From the NCBI GenBank assembly GCA_012295275.1, contig CM022676.1:10961470-11025469 (forward strand): a stretch of 64,000 nt of DNA. Direction: 5' to 3'. The translations under genes were made by a program, and so were the position numbers. The first letter of the stretch is position 1. Each line of letters starts with the position of its first letter. The DNA is from Chrysomallon squamiferum. Taxonomy: Eukaryota; Mollusca; Gastropoda; Neomphalida; Peltospiridae. Of the stretch, positions 51,201 to 62,302 are shown piece after piece. The notes beneath the pieces were generated by a model, which was not told the origin of the DNA, ran no database searches, and was given only the letters and a program-made list of their open reading frames with translations.

Positions 51201-54200
51201 TATTGTGAATAACATATATATATATAAAAATCTGCATAAGTAATATTCTTTATAGGTCAGCAAATGCAATTAAAGCAGGAATACCTGAAGCCATCTTTTG
51301 CTAATTTTGAAATATTGAACGTATGCTAAATGCGTTAAACATTATTAAGTGTGTGTTCAATGGTTTCAGTGTTATTAAATGCATGTTGTGTGCTTTATAA
51401 TTGTGTACTAAATGTATGATGGATACATTAAACATTACTCAATGCATGTTGGATGTATAAAACATTATTGAGTGCATGCTGAATAATTTAATTGTTATTA
51501 AATGCATGTCACATGCTTTATAATAACTAAATATATTCTGGATGCACTAAACATTATTAAATACATGTGGGATGCATTAAATGGTATGAAATAGCCACTT
51601 ACTCCAATGTCTTGTAATGCCACATTCAATTAAAGTATGAATATGTAAGGCATTAGTGCATAATTCACTATTTATGCATATCAATGCTTTACAACTCTTA
51701 TGTCAAAGTCAAAATATCTAAATTGATTCTAAAATCAAACAATTCATTTTCATTCATTCATCTCTCATCAGCTATAAATGTCTTTATACTGACCATTAAG
51801 TACTTTGAAAAAATAAATATGTCCATACAATTTTTTAAACTTATAGTAAAATCTATTGTTTTCTATGTAGGTGTCAAGGGATAGAATCAAATATATGAAG
51901 AAGTCAGACCTCTGACAAATTAACTTTCCTACCGAATGTACTGCAGCTTTTAGTGCTTATAAATAATATCGTACAACAAAACATTTTGAAACTGAAAGGG
52001 ATGAAACTACTGGAGGTCTATAGAAGGAGAAACAAAAACATATCAAGAGAATCTGCACATCATGAACTTGATTGATGATCAAAAAAAAAAAAAAAAAAAT
52101 TGTTGAAATTCAGGTCAATTTTTTACGAATTGTATGCATCATTAGTTTGGACCAGTCCAGTGCAACTTCTGTCAAAGGGTTCTCACCACTTCTTCAAACA
52201 GTTTTGAGTTGAGTTTAAAATAGTTGGCAGCATTTATAAAGTTCCAGTGACAACAGAACACATAAAATAATTGCTGAGATATGAGGTCAAAAGCTGGAGG
52301 CGGTGTCCATTTTGAACGAAAAAATAAAATTTCAGAAGTCCATATTTCCAAAAGTAATGCTCATATGAGGGTAGAATTTCATATTTAGATGAAAATCAGA
52401 ATCAGTCTTGTTATAATTTGTTTTCATTTTACAGCATATGTCATATTTATTCTGTTTTAATAAGTAGGTTGTCAAGAATAACTTATTAAAAAGTAGATTA
52501 TAGAAATCATTTCAGTAATAAATTATATAAATTATTTTTAAGTAGATTATAGAAATCATTTTAGCAAAAAACTATATAAATTATTTTTAAGTAGATTATA
52601 GAAATCATTTTAGTAATAAACTATATAAATTATTTTTAAGCAGGATATCAATTATTATTTTTATTAATAAGAATGTTTTATAAATTATTTGTATTAGCAG
52701 GTAGACCATATATTAGTTTAATTAATATGTAGGCTGTATATATATTTTTTAATTAATTTCTAGGGCATATCAATTATTTAATAATGTGTAATAATAATAA
52801 GTACCCTAGCTGTGTAAATTTCTGTTAAGAGTTATACTGAATCATTTTTTTCTTTAATAAGCACACTATTCCAACTATGTCTTTGATAAATTAGATTTGT
52901 AGATTAGTGCCATTACTAAAAACAAATAATCAAAACCTCACCATGGTGTCAAATATACAGTCTTCCAGATTTCCACCAACAAAACTGCTTTGAACTAATT
53001 GACATAAATTAACACTTTTGGATTGTGAGAATAATTTCATACATATCCCTGCTGCTAGAGATAGTCTTATGGTCTGAGTAGTATTTGACACATCCTATGG
53101 TTAAAGGTGAAAAAAAAGAAAATCTCTAAATATTGATACATATCTCATTTAATAACAGAAATTACAAAAATAATAACAATGACAACAACTACAGTAGCTA
53201 TGGAAATAAAAATTTTGAAAGCAAGGGTAAACTAGGAGTGACATTTAGAACACATCTCCACCCTAAACTCAGTCATTTAATATTATTCAGGTTATTCTGT
53301 TTGGGAACAGGGAAATGAAATCTCTTGAGTACAGGGATGCACAAGTTGATGAAGATAGAATAAAGTTTGTGTGTTTGTTTGTTCAAAGAGAAACACAGAG
53401 AGGGATAGTGTTCAGAGGTTATCAATTTACTAACAATTCAGCTCAACATAATGCACTAACAGACTCACTCTTTTTCTTAAACTGCTGTGAACATTGTCTT
53501 CACTCTCAGCGTAAGTGACAGATCTTTTTTTCTTGCGAGCTCGGAAGATGCATTTTCTCCTATTTGGTTTTTCCACTGTTTTAGGTTGATAGGCTTGACA
53601 GAACTCACGTTCCGCAGTTGGTCCACATATTGTTTCCTGGCAAGGCAGATGTTTACATTTGACTTGTTTAGGACAATAACACAGGAATGAAACATCTTTC
53701 CACTTTTTGAGGTTGTTATGGTTACTGCTGAACAAAAGATTCTCCGAATCAGCAATTCTGTCAAAATATTAAATGGTATTACTTGTTTGACATATCTAAC
53801 ATGTTCACATCAGAAAATAATAATAAAATACAAAACCACTCCTACCTTTATTTCAGCAGAACTGTTACTACTAGTATCACATCAGAGAATAATAATAAAA
53901 TACAAAACCACTCCTACCTTTATTTCAGCAGAACTGTTACTACTAGTATCACATCAGAGAATAATAATAAAATACAAAACCACTCCTACCTTTATTTCAG
54001 CAGAACTGTTACTACTAGTATTACAGCTGCCGCAGCATCTACTTCTCCAACAAAACCTACTGCAACATGCTGCTAATAATAGAAGTAGTAGTTGTAGCAG
54101 CTGCTGTAGCAATAGCACTACTGTACAGAGAAAAATCACCAGTGAGAATGTATTTTATTCATTAGTTTGAACCAAAGTTAATATGACATATCTCCCTCTT

Positions 54201-57200
54201 CACAACAACATATTTGATATGAATGAACTAAATATTACATACCTAAGCACCAGACCACAACTCATATATATTAATTTATGCACTAATCACTGTTTCAAAA
54301 TATCTTATACTTTATTCATGAAGAAAGAAAACTAATGACTAAAATAATGTATTAAAAAAATAAAAATTAAAAATAAATTTCTGACAATTACTTCCAAGAC
54401 TTTACGAAGTCATTGTCATTTGATGCCACCTGCTCACTACCACGCAGATATCTTTTCCCTGTACCAAGTTCTGCACAGAGGCCTCTCGTACTTTTATAAT
54501 CCAGGATGGAAGGGTAGATGAACACATTTAAGAATTTCTGTTTGAAATATATACGTATGTGAACTCTTGTTCCTGTAGGAAGGTATGCCTTGGTGAAAAA
54601 AAGATAAATAATAATAATTAAAAAAAAAAAAATACAGAAAAAAAATGAAAAGAAGAAATGTTAGGATATCTGCTGGTAATTAGATCAATCTGATTTGTAT
54701 TACCTTTATGATAATAAAATTGAAAAATAATTTATTTGAATTAGTTACACCACTACGTTTTTAAACTGAATTAGTCAGTCACACAGACGGAACATAATAT
54801 ATAAATAAATAAAATATTACATATAAATAAAATAATAATAAAATGTTATTATTACGCTTTATATTAAAGCATATCTAAAAATGAAGACGATCTGATTTTT
54901 GTAGCATAGTTAAGACAAAGATTAAGAACATGTAAAACTCAGTATCTCTTTGCTATACTGTTATTTTGTCGTGCAACTGTACCTCATATTCAGTTTCAGA
55001 TTTCCGACGAACATCTAACACGTCATTGCTATCATCATCACACAACAGGTAACCGATTCTGAATCTTTCTTCACACAGATTCACTTGAAATATATTTCTA
55101 CCTGCTCTTATAACCACAGCACAATTACAGGCAACAGATCCCCAACAGTTATAGGTTTTAATCTGAATCTGAAAATATAATTTATTTTTGTAAACACCTG
55201 TACATAGTTCACTTGTATGTCAGCCCATGTAAATAATATATTCACTCCGTATAAACATCCTAGTTCTGACAATCACAGTGTACTTATATACTTACATATA
55301 CATTGTAGTTTACAGGTATATTTCATCATACATGTATAGACTGTACGTAGTTATCACAGTGATTTTGCATGATAGGGTGTCGTTAAATGTTTGTTGATTC
55401 ATTCATTGACTGTACATTTTAATAGTATATGTGTTTCAGCATGCATGCACATCTTTTAGAGTTTTATCTATCTAAGTGTATCTCGATCGAAAATTCTGTA
55501 AAATCTTTGACAATCATTACCAATATTTGGAAATCATTCAGGAAAATAAATTAATACATAATGTCTCAATATTAACATAGCTGTTGCAAAAATCAAGTGA
55601 TATATCTTGTGAAAAAGGAGCTGTTTTCCATGGCACTCTTATGAAACATCATGCTCATATAACGGGCTTAGGTTTTGTCTTTCTTTCTTCTTTTGCACAA
55701 AATCAGTACATTCATTACTTTACAGCTTTTTCATATCATAATATTTGTATTCTGGCAGAATTTCCCATTCCAGTGTTTAGATGCCAAGAAATGCTGATTC
55801 TGCTTTTACTGTGTTAAAGATCTTTGAAGTGTCACTAATCACGATTCTGTGTATACAGCTTTAATTAGTTGTTTATTAATGTTCATAATCATAAAGAAAA
55901 TAAGTTATAAGTCACCCTTATCTTCATACTGGAAAATGTTTCTGCAAATGATAGTTTTTGACAATCAAAACACAAAAAATTTATCAGTTTGTATCACTTT
56001 TACTCTCGGGCAGGAAACACAATTTGGAAAAAATTCATATCCAGATTTCAGAGGTCAGTAGTACTGGTGTATGCTGTGTACTTCAGTGTGGCGCTAAAGA
56101 AAATATTATCACTGCTTACCAGCCAATATACCACAATAACTGTATAGACAGAAATCAAGATTTCATATTTCGTGTATAATGGTATTTCTTGTCCCCTGGT
56201 GCTTAATGTAGAATATGTTTTAACTAGGGAAAATAATAAAAATTTCTCCATATTGTTCTTGTAGATGCAAATCTTTGAGTGAAATTTTATACAGATGTGA
56301 ATTCATCTGTGTCCGTTTTTATATGAGCATCTACATAGGTGTGAATGGGTGCTTCTTATTTGTTTTTACATAAACTTTAATATGCCTCTGGGTAATATGT
56401 GTTTATGTAGGTGTGAATGTGTATAATCAGTGTTTATACAGGTGTTAATATGTTAGTAATATATATTTTATGTAGGTGAATATGTGTATGTAGGTGTCAG
56501 TATGTGTGTAACATGTATTTATGTAAGAGTGAATATGTGTGTAATATGTGTTTATGTAGCTCTGAATGTGTGTAACATGTAAGTCTGAATATTTTTATTA
56601 TGTGTATTTACATATACACATGACTGTCTCTGTTTAATATGTGGTTATAAAGGTGTGAATGTGTGTAACACATATTTATGTAAGTGAATTTGTGTGTAAT
56701 ATGTTTTTGTAGGTGTGAATCAATGTAATATGTTTTTATGTAAGAGTGAATATGTGTGTAATATGTGTTTATGTAGGTGTAAATGTCTGTAATATATGGT
56801 TACGTAGGTGTGAATGTGCCCGCTAATATGTGTATCTTAATGTAAGTGCGAATCTGTCTGTGATGGTGTATAAATGTGTTTATGTAAATATGATTTGACT
56901 TGATATGTGTATGTGTTTACATAGGAATGATTGCGTCTATATTGATATGTATAGATATTAAACCTGGTAGACCACACAGATGCATGAACCGTGTCTTAGA
57001 TGAATGAATAACTAACTAAATAAATCTTACATCTACTGGATAATTTTTGACTGTGTAGAGCTGATACACGCCTGGGACCATGAAATCAATTTTTCTGTGT
57101 AAGGAAAACAATAAATCAAAAGAAGTTTGAGTAGATCACATGAAACAATAATAATAATAACAATAATAATAAAGTTCCTACATCTTTCAAATTCATTTTT

Positions 57201-58605
57201 ATTTATGTTTAAGTTTATTTATTTGTTTGAAGACAGTTGTTTATTTATTTATTTTAATATTTGCAGTCAGTTGTGATGACTAATACTGTAAAGAGCAGCT
57301 ATGTGTGTGTGTGTATGTGTGGATGCGAAGGTGTGTGTGTGTGCATCAAACAAACATACATACTTTACTTTTCCAAAGGTTGCTAGATGAGGATCACCTG
57401 TTGCTTGACAAGTTTCACCAGTGAGCAGTGTTAAATCTTTTACAATCTGGATCTGGCAAGAAATAAAAACAAATGAATGAATGAGTAAATAAAGAAATAA
57501 AAACGTTGTAGATAGTGTTACTTGCCTACATTAGGTATTTGGATTAGGGATATACGTTAGACATATGTATGAGTGTACTAGGCAGATAAAAGATATTTCT
57601 CTTATCTGAATATATCTGTTAATATGTCAAGTGCATGGCAGATATTTATGTGTGTTAAGTATATGTATATATGTATATATGTATGTATGTATATGTATAT
57701 GTATGTATATATTTATATACACACACACACACACACATACATATACACATATATGTTCTAGATTTATGTCATATATATATATATATATCTGTCTAGATGT
57801 GAAATCATAAAAATAACATACACAGTATTGCAACTAACACAAAAGAACCCTTTGTAGCTGCTGCTTAAATATATCAGTTAAATGGCTAAGTTCCGTGTCC
57901 TTATTGTTATTACAGAATTAATGTTTGACATCAGCTACGATATAGATTACAATGAGAATCGATGTTGAATGAGCTAACTAATCTAATTATCTTAACTGAC
58001 TACTAGCCATTCATTGCTTTGTTTATCACTAATTAGAGATGCAAAAATAAAATTTACATCGTTAAAAATATTGTTAAATCATCAAGCCATTAAATTTAAC
58101 ATTCTAAATATTTTCAGCATTGTTTCCATTAAGAGGTTCATATGGCTGATACGTCCTCCATTTTGCTAAAAAACCATAACTCGAAATGTCGCATACCCAG
58201 TTCTACAAAACGTCCTACATTCAAAGGTACTAGTTAGATTAAAAAATTAAACTTACTATGACACTTCCAATGGTTGTGTAATTAGACCATATATCATGGC
58301 TGAGAAAAAAGCTCTTCAGTGTGAAACCTAAGTTTTGTGATTGTCACTCTCTTAGAATGAGTTTTCACCAGTGAGCTTGCTGTCACTGTCAGATATTGCA
58401 CTTTGTTCCAGTTTTTACTTTCCACTTGAATACCACACATAGTTTGCACAAGTGCATGTTCTCTACATTTTTCATTTTCATTGCTTGAGAAGACGAGAAT
58501 GGTTAGCTTACAATTAGTGTCTTCCATACAACCAAATGGTGCACTAAGTTGAAATGGCACATCCACATATTCATTCTGTTTTATTACAAATGTATGATTT
58601 AACAG
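44263..58605 (-). CDS. VWDE-like / fibrinogen-related (FReD) mosaic gene, 3' part, 16 exons
   Basis: Join (5' to 3'): 58605-58257, 57452-57364, 57094-57031, 55168-54983, 54588-54392, 53757-53469, 53094-52942, 50617-50440, 50075-49885, 49487-49224, 48845-48740, 48497-48371, 48127-48004, 46456-46311, 44820-44661, 44343-44263. Apart from one extra base in the first exon all phases agree, giving 900 residues and a stop. Order: VWDE-type N-terminal domain (1-116), vWD domain (131-294, CQATGDPH to SWK), Cys-rich region (295-490), EGF with six Cys (about 488-516), IPT-like domain (517-640), Cys linker, FReD (690-900). Such proteins are secreted; FReDs bind glycans or microbial surfaces, and VWDE relatives are extracellular-matrix or regenerative factors. 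The N-terminus and signal peptide are lost in the N gap. The role here is not known. Confidence 0.82.
44345..44660. other. Last intron of VWDE-FReD gene
   Basis: Contains (TA)n at 44,363-44,388 and (GAT)n at 44,476-44,502. Conserved with the right copy apart from these repeats. Confidence 0.6.
44661..44820 (-). CDS. FReD exon 4 (copy 1), calcium site
   Basis: [20 protein letters not shown], then [20 protein letters not shown], then [18 protein letters not shown] matches the FReD calcium loop and [15 protein letters not shown] the binding-pocket segment. The TTTCAAG acceptor was chosen by phase over an internal CTCAG. Donor GTAAGT. Confidence 0.93.
45265..46300. other. CpG-bearing intronic insert specific to copy 1
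   Basis: About 1 kb between FReD exons 3 and 4 that has no counterpart in the right copy. It is CpG-richer than the introns (cccacgcggccgacaatc near 45,575; gcacgtgcacgcgtg near 45,912). On the plus strand gccaaaatcag is followed by gtaagcaaaa at 45,801, like a first-exon donor. No coding frame is supported. Confidence 0.45.
46311..46456 (-). CDS. FReD exon 3 (copy 1)
   Basis: [20 protein letters not shown], then [20 protein letters not shown], then GSAMDPFS. Phase 0 to 2, donor GTAGGT. Identical at all 146 positions to the exon at 63,635-63,780. Confidence 0.95.
46655..47060. repeat. 26-bp minisatellite (ctctcatactgtttgtgtccaccgt)
   Basis: About 15 units of catactgtttgtgtccaccg plus tcctct, with ggcacc variants. 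The plus-strand frames over it are repeat translations. The right copy enters the same array at 63,975. Confidence 0.94.
47061..48003. other. FReD intron
   Basis: Unique AT-rich sequence with an AAT/AAC run at 47,605-47,670. A short direct repeat (tgtttctggtagtct.ccagt) lies near 47,101 and 47,171. No exon. Confidence 0.5.
48004..48127 (-). CDS. FReD exon 2
   Basis: [20 protein letters not shown], then [20 protein letters not shown]. NRTWxxYKxGFG and FWxGNDNxHxxT are the conserved FReD core. Phase 2 to 0, donor GTACAT. Confidence 0.95.
48170..48273. repeat. (ACT)n then (AAT)n microsatellite
   Basis: About 65 bp of ACT followed by AAT and AAC, just upstream of FReD exon 2. Confidence 0.95.
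48371..48497 (-). CDS. FReD exon 1
   Basis: [20 protein letters not shown], then [20 protein letters not shown]. The TDGGGW motif is diagnostic for the fibrinogen C-terminal domain. Phase 1 to 2; donor GTATCA. Confidence 0.92.
48740..48845 (-). CDS. VWDE-FReD linker exon k joining VWDE part to FReD
   Basis: [20 protein letters not shown], then [15 protein letters not shown]. Phase 0 in (from exon j) and phase 1 out (into the FReD), so it is the exon that makes the two halves one reading frame. CxxxGKCY matches the VWDE segment after the IPT-like domain. The donor GTTAAA is weak. Confidence 0.75.
49224..49487 (-). CDS. VWDE-FReD exon j (IPT-like domain)
   Basis: 88 codons: [20 protein letters not shown], then [20 protein letters not shown], then [20 protein letters not shown] and CSVA. 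The SVSNDGxxFS...SECESC motif is typical of VWDE. Donor GTAAGC, phase 0. Confidence 0.92.
49885..50075 (-). CDS. VWDE-FReD exon i (second half of EGF, start of IPT-like domain)
   Basis: Completes the [23 protein letters not shown]. Then [20 protein letters not shown] and [20 protein letters not shown]. This block is highly typical of VWDE proteins. Phase 1 to 0, donor GTAAGT. Confidence 0.92.
50440..50617 (-). CDS. VWDE-FReD exon h (first half of EGF)
   Basis: [20 protein letters not shown], then [20 protein letters not shown], then ends [14 protein letters not shown] in phase 1 at GTTTGT. Confidence 0.87.
50618..52941. other. Large VWDE-FReD intron
   Basis: Degenerate 30-35-bp repeats of gcatgttggatgcattaaac type at 51,320-51,600 and three 48-bp units of aagtagattatagaaatcat at 52,490-52,640. 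No coding signal. Confidence 0.5.
52942..53094 (-). CDS. VWDE-FReD exon g
   Basis: 51 codons, phase 0 to 0: [20 protein letters not shown], then [20 protein letters not shown], then [11 protein letters not shown]. Matches the alpha-helical Cys region between vWD and EGF in VWDE proteins. Confidence 0.85.
53469..53757 (-). CDS. VWDE-FReD exon f (Cys-rich region after vWD)
   Basis: Begins [20 protein letters not shown], then [20 protein letters not shown]. It ends with a basic stretch [20 protein letters not shown] that resembles a furin-type cleavage site (RKKKRS). Donor GTGAGT, phase 0. Confidence 0.85.
53805..54020. repeat. About 71-bp tandem repeat, three units
   Basis: Units contain cacatcagagaataataata, ccactcctacctttatttca and gcagaactgttactactagt. 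On the minus strand each holds AAATAAAG followed by GTAGGAGT, donor-like. The array lies in the intron between exons e and f. Confidence 0.92.
54392..54588 (-). CDS. VWDE-FReD exon e (end of vWD)
   Basis: [20 protein letters not shown], then [20 protein letters not shown], then [20 protein letters not shown] and FVKSW. GLCxxxGTGxxxxxxxxxxND..FxxSW is the usual vWD ending. Donor GTAATT, phase 2. Confidence 0.88.
54983..55168 (-). CDS. VWDE-FReD exon d (vWD)
   Basis: 62 codons, phase 0 to 0: [20 protein letters not shown], then [20 protein letters not shown], then [20 protein letters not shown]. Cys-rich vWD core. Donor GTACAG. Confidence 0.88.
55169..57030. other. VWDE-FReD intron
   Basis: 56,330-56,930 is a loose tandem of about 30 bp (tgtgtaatatgtgtttatgt plus aggtgtgaa). 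55,200-56,300 is unique; open frames there lack homology or codon character. Confidence 0.5.
57031..57094 (-). CDS. VWDE-FReD exon c (vWD)
   Basis: [21 protein letters not shown], phase 2 to 0. Acceptor TACACAG, donor GTAAGA. Corresponds to the vWD strand that normally reads GxYxLxx. Confidence 0.82.
57364..57452 (-). CDS. VWDE-FReD exon b (start of vWD domain)
   Basis: [20 protein letters not shown], then [10 protein letters not shown]. CxxxGDPHxxTF is the vWD domain signature. The GTATGT donor was chosen over GTAAAG because it fits the next exon's phase (phase 2). Confidence 0.85.
57453..58256. other. VWDE-FReD intron
   Basis: Contains a TATG-rich tract (57,655-57,720), a (CA)n of 20 bp (57,719-57,737) and (TA)n (57,771-57,788). 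No gene. Confidence 0.5.
58257..58605 (-). CDS. VWDE-FReD exon a (VWDE N-terminal domain), with a single-base frameshift
   Basis: Starts [20 protein letters not shown], then [20 protein letters not shown] and AHALV-type Cys-rich strand sequence. After [16 protein letters not shown] the frame breaks in a six-base homopolymer (58,305-58,310). Removing one base restores [15 protein letters not shown], the expected family ending, and a GTAAGT donor. The exon is 3n+1 long between phase-0 ends, which confirms one extra base. Assembly error or real mutation. Confidence 0.75.
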
Positions 58606-58627
58606 CTGAAAAAAGAAACTGATGTAC

Positions 58628-58827
58628 NNNNNNNNNNNNNNNNNNNNNNNNNNNNNNNNNNNNNNNNNNNNNNNNNNNNNNNNNNNNNNNNNNNNNNNNN
58701 NNNNNNNNNNNNNNNNNNNNNNNNNNNNNNNNNNNNNNNNNNNNNNNNNNNNNNNNNNNNNNNNNNNNNNNNNNNNNNNNNNNNNNNNNNNNNNNNNNNN
58801 NNNNNNNNNNNNNNNNNNNNNNNNNNN
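58628..58827. other. Assembly gap of 200 N
   Basis: Exactly 200 N. Left of it is the acceptor of exon a, right of it the duplicated segment. The 200 is probably a placeholder, so the true distance is unknown. Confidence 1.
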
Positions 58828-60020
58828 AAATTCCACTCAGAACAAAATCAGTACAGACACATTTCAGCACAGTTTATATTTTATACTTATTATGTACTTC
58901 TGATTTAAAATGGTTTCTGAGAAAAACTTTGTTCCTCTCCATTTTCTGTTGTTATGACATAGCAAAATTTGTTATTTTAAAAATATCTACTCACAGACAG
59001 GAAGGCATTATTGTTATTGATTAAGCAGTTGGTGAAACACTTTCTGGAGAAAAAAAAAACATAACGTAAGAAAAAGAAGAAAGAAAACAAAACTTTAATA
59101 ATATTATTAAATACAATTTTAGCTTTCTGTAGATTTTATTGTATCCTAAACTAACAAGTTCTGAATGTGTAACTCAAATACAAAGTCTTCAATAGTTTTA
59201 TTTAAATTATTTCCCTTAATGATCTTTTCACAATAATAAAAAATACAAATTCTTCAAAATCACCAAGCTTCTTTTTTCTGATTGTTGCTTTTTTCTTTCT
59301 TTTTTTTGTTTTTGTTATTATACGTAATCTTATTTTTAATTATTTTAATATCCTCATTATCATCATCTTCATTATTTCCCTTGATTTCATGTACTGATGA
59401 TTTAACTATGAATGGTTGTTTACAATTAAAATATTTTGTTACAACATATTTTGTTTCAAAATAGTAATATATAAAAAACATCATCTATCTATATATATCG
59501 TAAAAAATGTATAATTAAAATAGAATAAATAATCTTCAAATATCTTAAATAAAAAACAAAACAAAAACTTAAAAACAAACTGCTACAGTTTATTATAAAT
59601 TAAAGGTAGACCTCAGCAGTGTAAGAAAGCAAGCAAAACTAAAAAGTTTAGTAATTATTGTCATTAAACTGAACTCTTGACTTTAATCTGTCTGTCTAGG
59701 AACCTGATGTTATCACTTATATTTTGTCAGACAACATGTACAAAATGTTTTATAAATTGAAATGAAAGAGAAAAAACGTGGATTATGAGGTTAGAAAAAC
59801 TCACATAGTATAAAAATAAAAATAAACATTTCATCAGGTCAGAAAGTGAAATGAAATTTTTTTTTTTTTTTTTCATGTATTGCTTTTACTATACGAATGT
59901 ATTTAACATTATTAGAAAGTTGTTTTGAAAAGTCATGTATGAGAAACAGTAAAATAGAAATAAAATAACAGCAACAACAGTGATAGGGTGTATTAGATAC
60001 AACAATGATAATGATAATAA

Positions 60021-60053
<33 letters not shown>

Positions 60054-60925
60054 TAATAAATAAATAAATAAAATGAATAAATAAATATATATTTTTTAAA
60101 AATCATGATTTATGTCCATGCTGAATATACTGTGAGAGAAGTCACTTGATAATATTTCTTACTTACTTACGTACACACACACACAAATATACATACACAC
60201 ACACAACCATAGACAAATATACACACACATACATACACATACAAACACAAAATCATACAAACACACACACACAAACACACACACAACCATAGACAAATAT
60301 ACAGACACATACACACACACACACACACACATACACACACACAAGATGTGACTCTCTCTCTCTGTTCAGAGTTCCGTCCCAACAAAGATACATGAAAGTG
60401 AATGTACATGACTATAAGACTAACGAATGTAACTAAATACTGATATGATAAAACTATCAGAATTTCTTGAGGATGGCAATGATAATTATTGAATTATTGT
60501 TTTAGCATGAACAATAATAACAATAACAGTAATAATAATTATACTACTAATATATTAAAAGTAAAAGTAATAATAATAATTTTATTTTAACGTAATAACA
60601 TGGTTTGGTAATTCGGAAAACAGGTTGTGTTGTTCTCTCTGTTGAAAAGGAAATCTGAGTTGTCAGCAGAGAGTGTTCTTTTCTACTGTTCACTGTTATT
60701 TAAAAACTGTTTGAAAGTCTTAACAGCAGCGAATTTAAAATGTATTGACAAATTCATTCAATCACTAATTATAACAAATGACTCTGGATCAGTTCTCTAC
60801 AGTGATATATCTGTACTCTTTTCAATTCCAACCTGTGCTCCGTGACTAGTTTGTCAAAGATCGTGTTGGTATGTGCCGATATTTAAACAAAAGAAACCTA
60901 AGAGTAATGTATGAGTCTGCAGAGG
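58828..60925. repeat. Duplicated PHLDB intron sequence, right copy (segments A-C)
   Basis: Colinear with 32,915-34,765, 37,855-37,920 and 38,625-39,110. The Tigger element, FHA exon 2 and the first PHLDB coding exon are absent. It also has AAT (60,020-60,052) and CA (60,172-60,342) microsatellites of its own. Confidence 0.88.
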
Positions 60926-62192
60926 TGGTTGTCTCTTTTTCAATGTGCGTAAAAATGTTTTTAAAAATGTCAGTATTAAACTGTGTTGTTAAAAACATCC
61001 CTTTATTTCTCTTTTTTTCTGTTTTTAGATAATCTGTTCACTAATTATCATTGAGTTTCTAATTTTTCTTTATTAAATTTTATTATTCATTAATTAAATG
61101 CAGTAAGCAAAATAATAAATGTTTTTTTTTTATGCATGTCAGTTGTTTTCTTGTTTCTCAATACTGTAACCAAGGAGACAGCTGTTGATCTTGATAGAAC
61201 ATTTTGTAGTAAATTTTGAAAGATGAACGATTGAACATTGTGATTTTTTTATCATGTTGTGCTTACAGGCACTTAGAGTTAGTTTGTCAAACATCTGACT
61301 GTACAAGAAAAGTGATTTCGTAATTTAGTTTCAAGATCAATAGTTGGTGAGTATATATTTCTAAATATGCATAATTGTATATACTTTACAAATACACACA
61401 CAGACTAACTGATTTAAAAAACAACAACATAGACTTCAGAAAATAAATATGTCTACTCTTGAGTTTGATGTTAAAACTTTATTGTAAAAATTAGCAGTAT
61501 ATTTCAATTTCAGATTTTTTTGGTAAAATGTGCTCATTCTGATAAATTTCTTGTCTTTTCTCTCAACACCCCCACAAACACTCACACACCCACACAAACA
61601 CACACATACATACACACATTCGATGGTTTCTTGAAATTCTAAAATTCATGCTTTGTTTGTTTCATGGGTTGTCTCCAAATATAGGGAATTTGTAATAAAT
61701 GACTTAATCAGTACAACATGAGTTCAAGAACTTTCAGAGATAAACATTCATTAGTTGCAGTAATTCAATAACAAATCAACTTGTTGGTGCTCTTGAGAAA
61801 GATTAATATTATGGATGTGAGTAAAGGTTATACAAGCTTAAATACAGTAAATGATTCTAATTAATAAACTATTTAGTTTTTATTAAAATATTAAAATCTT
61901 ATTCCTTAATTAGTGCTGTAAATATAGACAAAGATGCTATTTATTTGTTTATATGTAAAAACAAAATTGTTGATATATGTATTTACAAACCATTTGAAAG
62001 GGTCATATGTTTTTATTCATTTAGCTATGAACATATATAAATTTATATGTCTACTTGTGAATAAATGAAAAACATAATGCATTACCAGCCATATTTATTT
62101 AATTTTCTTTCAGTAAAATTTAAAATCAAAATGACAAAATACAAGAAAAGAAGATTTATTTATTTTTTCACATAAAGTTCATAGAAGATATA

Positions 62193-62198
62193 TTTATT
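62193..62198 (-). terminator. Polyadenylation signal AATAAA, copy 2
   Basis: Same position relative to the stop codon as in copy 1. Confidence 0.5.
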
Positions 62199-62221
62199 TG
62201 ATCACTGTCTAGCAGACTGTT

Positions 62222-62302
62222 TTACTTAGGTCTGATTGACATGGTAATATATTTCAGAGGTGAAGATCGTTGCAGATCAAACCATGAAATTCTTGTAATA
62301 TC
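62222..62302 (-). CDS. FReD exon 5 (copy 2) with stop
   Basis: [20 protein letters not shown], then MSIRPK and TAA. Confidence 0.93.
   Translation of the reverse strand, partial: DITRISWFDLQRSSPLKYITMSIRPK

Noticed and set aside
53954-54170. Frames with repeated [17 protein letters not shown]
   Set aside because: Product of the 71-bp intronic tandem repeat.
57361-57370. Second homopolymer frameshift between vWD exons b and c
   Set aside because: Using the stronger GTATGT donor five bases further on restores the phase, so no frameshift is needed.
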